From assembly GCA_900128395.1 (NCBI GenBank), contig LT649534.1, forward strand, positions 1-21,642: a DNA stretch of 21,642 bases. The letters are read 5' to 3'. The notes beneath the pieces were generated by a model that had not been told where the DNA came from, searched no databases, and saw only the letters and a program-made list of their open reading frames with translations. Source of the stretch: Stramenopiles sp. TOSAG23-2. Lineage: Eukaryota > Sar. Shown piece by piece: positions 19,158 to 21,642 of this stretch (positions are counted from its first letter, which is position 1; every line of letters begins with the position of its first letter). The translations under genes were made by a program, and so were the position numbers.

Positions 19158-19433
19158 TATAGTAAAGTTGTATAGTATTATATTTGGATTATGGATTGCG
19201 CACAGATGAATTTTTCATGCATTTTTCGAATGGTTTAAAATAATGAGTCCTACTTTGATTCTTACATTTTATTACAATGTATACTTTTGAGTAAGTCCCA
19301 CTAATGGAACATCCAAAACTTCAAAGAAAAATCTTTTTTGGGTGTTTGAGTTGGATTATTACTGTGTTCTGTGTTTAACACACACACACCGCCACCCATC
19401 ATCATAGTACTATCATTCATCAAAAGTCAAAAG

Positions 19434-19462
19434 TAGCATGCTGTTTAATAAAAGGCAAAAGG
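19434..19462. repeat. Diffuse duplicated module, copy 2
   Basis: TAGCATGCT (19434-19442), then AATAAAAGG and AAAAGG ending at 19462, directly followed by the 11-bp inverted repeat. It is the partner of 19093-19124. Confidence 0.5.
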
Positions 19463-19469
19463 CTGTTGC

Positions 19470-19496
19470 ACACTGGCACAGTCAGTGTGCCAGTGT
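19470..19496. repeat. Perfect 11-bp inverted repeat, 5-base spacer
   Basis: ACACTGGCACA (19470-19480) and its exact complement TGTGCCAGTGT (19486-19496) flank GTCAG. The arms are richer in G and C than their surroundings. It lies about 270 bp beyond the USP stop codon. Candidate roles are an RNA hairpin or a dimeric protein-binding site; neither is shown. Confidence 0.85.
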
Positions 19497-19764
19497 ACAG
19501 AGTAGCGGATAGCCAGATAGCCAGATTAAGATAGCATTGAAAATTAAAAAAAAATCTTTATTACAATCCAGTGCACAATCAAAAACCTTAATCACGGGTA
19601 AAGTAAAAAAACCAGAGAGAAAAAACAGAGAGAAAAAATAAAAAATTAAAAATTGACAGAATAAGCAGCTTAGATTTTTACGAATAAAATATATATAATT
19701 TTCTCTTACTCATAATATTATATAAATTTCTTTTACACCCTTATTTATATATATAAATATATAT

Positions 19765-21642
<1,878 letters not shown>

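Larger units (their letters stand above)
18806..19764. other. Intergenic, PP1 promoter side and USP 3' side
   Basis: This 959-bp gap is the longest in the window and lies between two minus-strand genes. It holds two CA microsatellites (about 19048-19060 and 19377-19389), each followed by a TAGCATGCT and AATAAAAGG-type segment, an AT hairpin (19141-19157), and a GC-richer 11-bp inverted repeat (19470-19496). No open frame resembles a protein, and I could not fold a known RNA class by eye. A small non-coding RNA cannot be excluded. Confidence 0.55.

Overview
This window is nuclear DNA from an AT-rich unicellular eukaryote. The gene set is purely eukaryotic: a TBC Rab-GAP, a PP1-type phosphatase, a USP deubiquitinase and a SET/PHD/CW chromatin protein. 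Two GT-AG introns are visible, coding regions carry long Asn/Asp runs, and TAA and TGA act as ordinary stops (five and three genes). The SET domain is of the plant SDG2/ATXR3 type. That suggests an algal or stramenopile-like protist, but the lineage cannot be fixed from the sequence alone.

Layout, left to right: (1) 421-1830 (-), iron-sulfur L-serine dehydratase of bacterial type; (2) 2352-3602 (+), TBC-domain Rab GTPase-activating protein; (3) 3774-4148 (-), small CHY-type zinc protein; (4) 4973-8341 (+), large unrecognised protein with charged coiled coils and C-terminal TPR-like helices; (5) 8592-15878 (-), 2428-residue ATXR3/SDG2-type histone methyltransferase with an unusually large set of reader domains; (6) 16561-17327 (+), calcineurin-B-like EF-hand protein whose first exon is recovered here; (7) 17804-18805 (-), divergent PP1 catalytic subunit; (8) 19765-21362 (-), two-exon USP deubiquitinase with a predicted acylated N terminus. 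The last 23 bases may be the start of a tRNA gene. The first seven genes alternate strand strictly, so short convergent 3' gaps (171-476 bp) alternate with longer divergent promoter gaps (521-824 bp).

These are independent housekeeping and regulatory genes: amino-acid catabolism, membrane traffic, chromatin, phosphatase and calcium signalling, and ubiquitin. They are not an operon or defence island. The most notable object is the methyltransferase. Its N-terminal bromodomain appears to be split by an inserted Tudor-knot (chromo-barrel) domain and a low-complexity linker, and the acetyl-lysine-binding asparagine is replaced. Other points of interest are a fresh 114-bp in-frame tandem duplication in gene 4, intergenic repeats and hairpins, lost zinc ligands in the CHY protein, and altered signature residues in the phosphatase.
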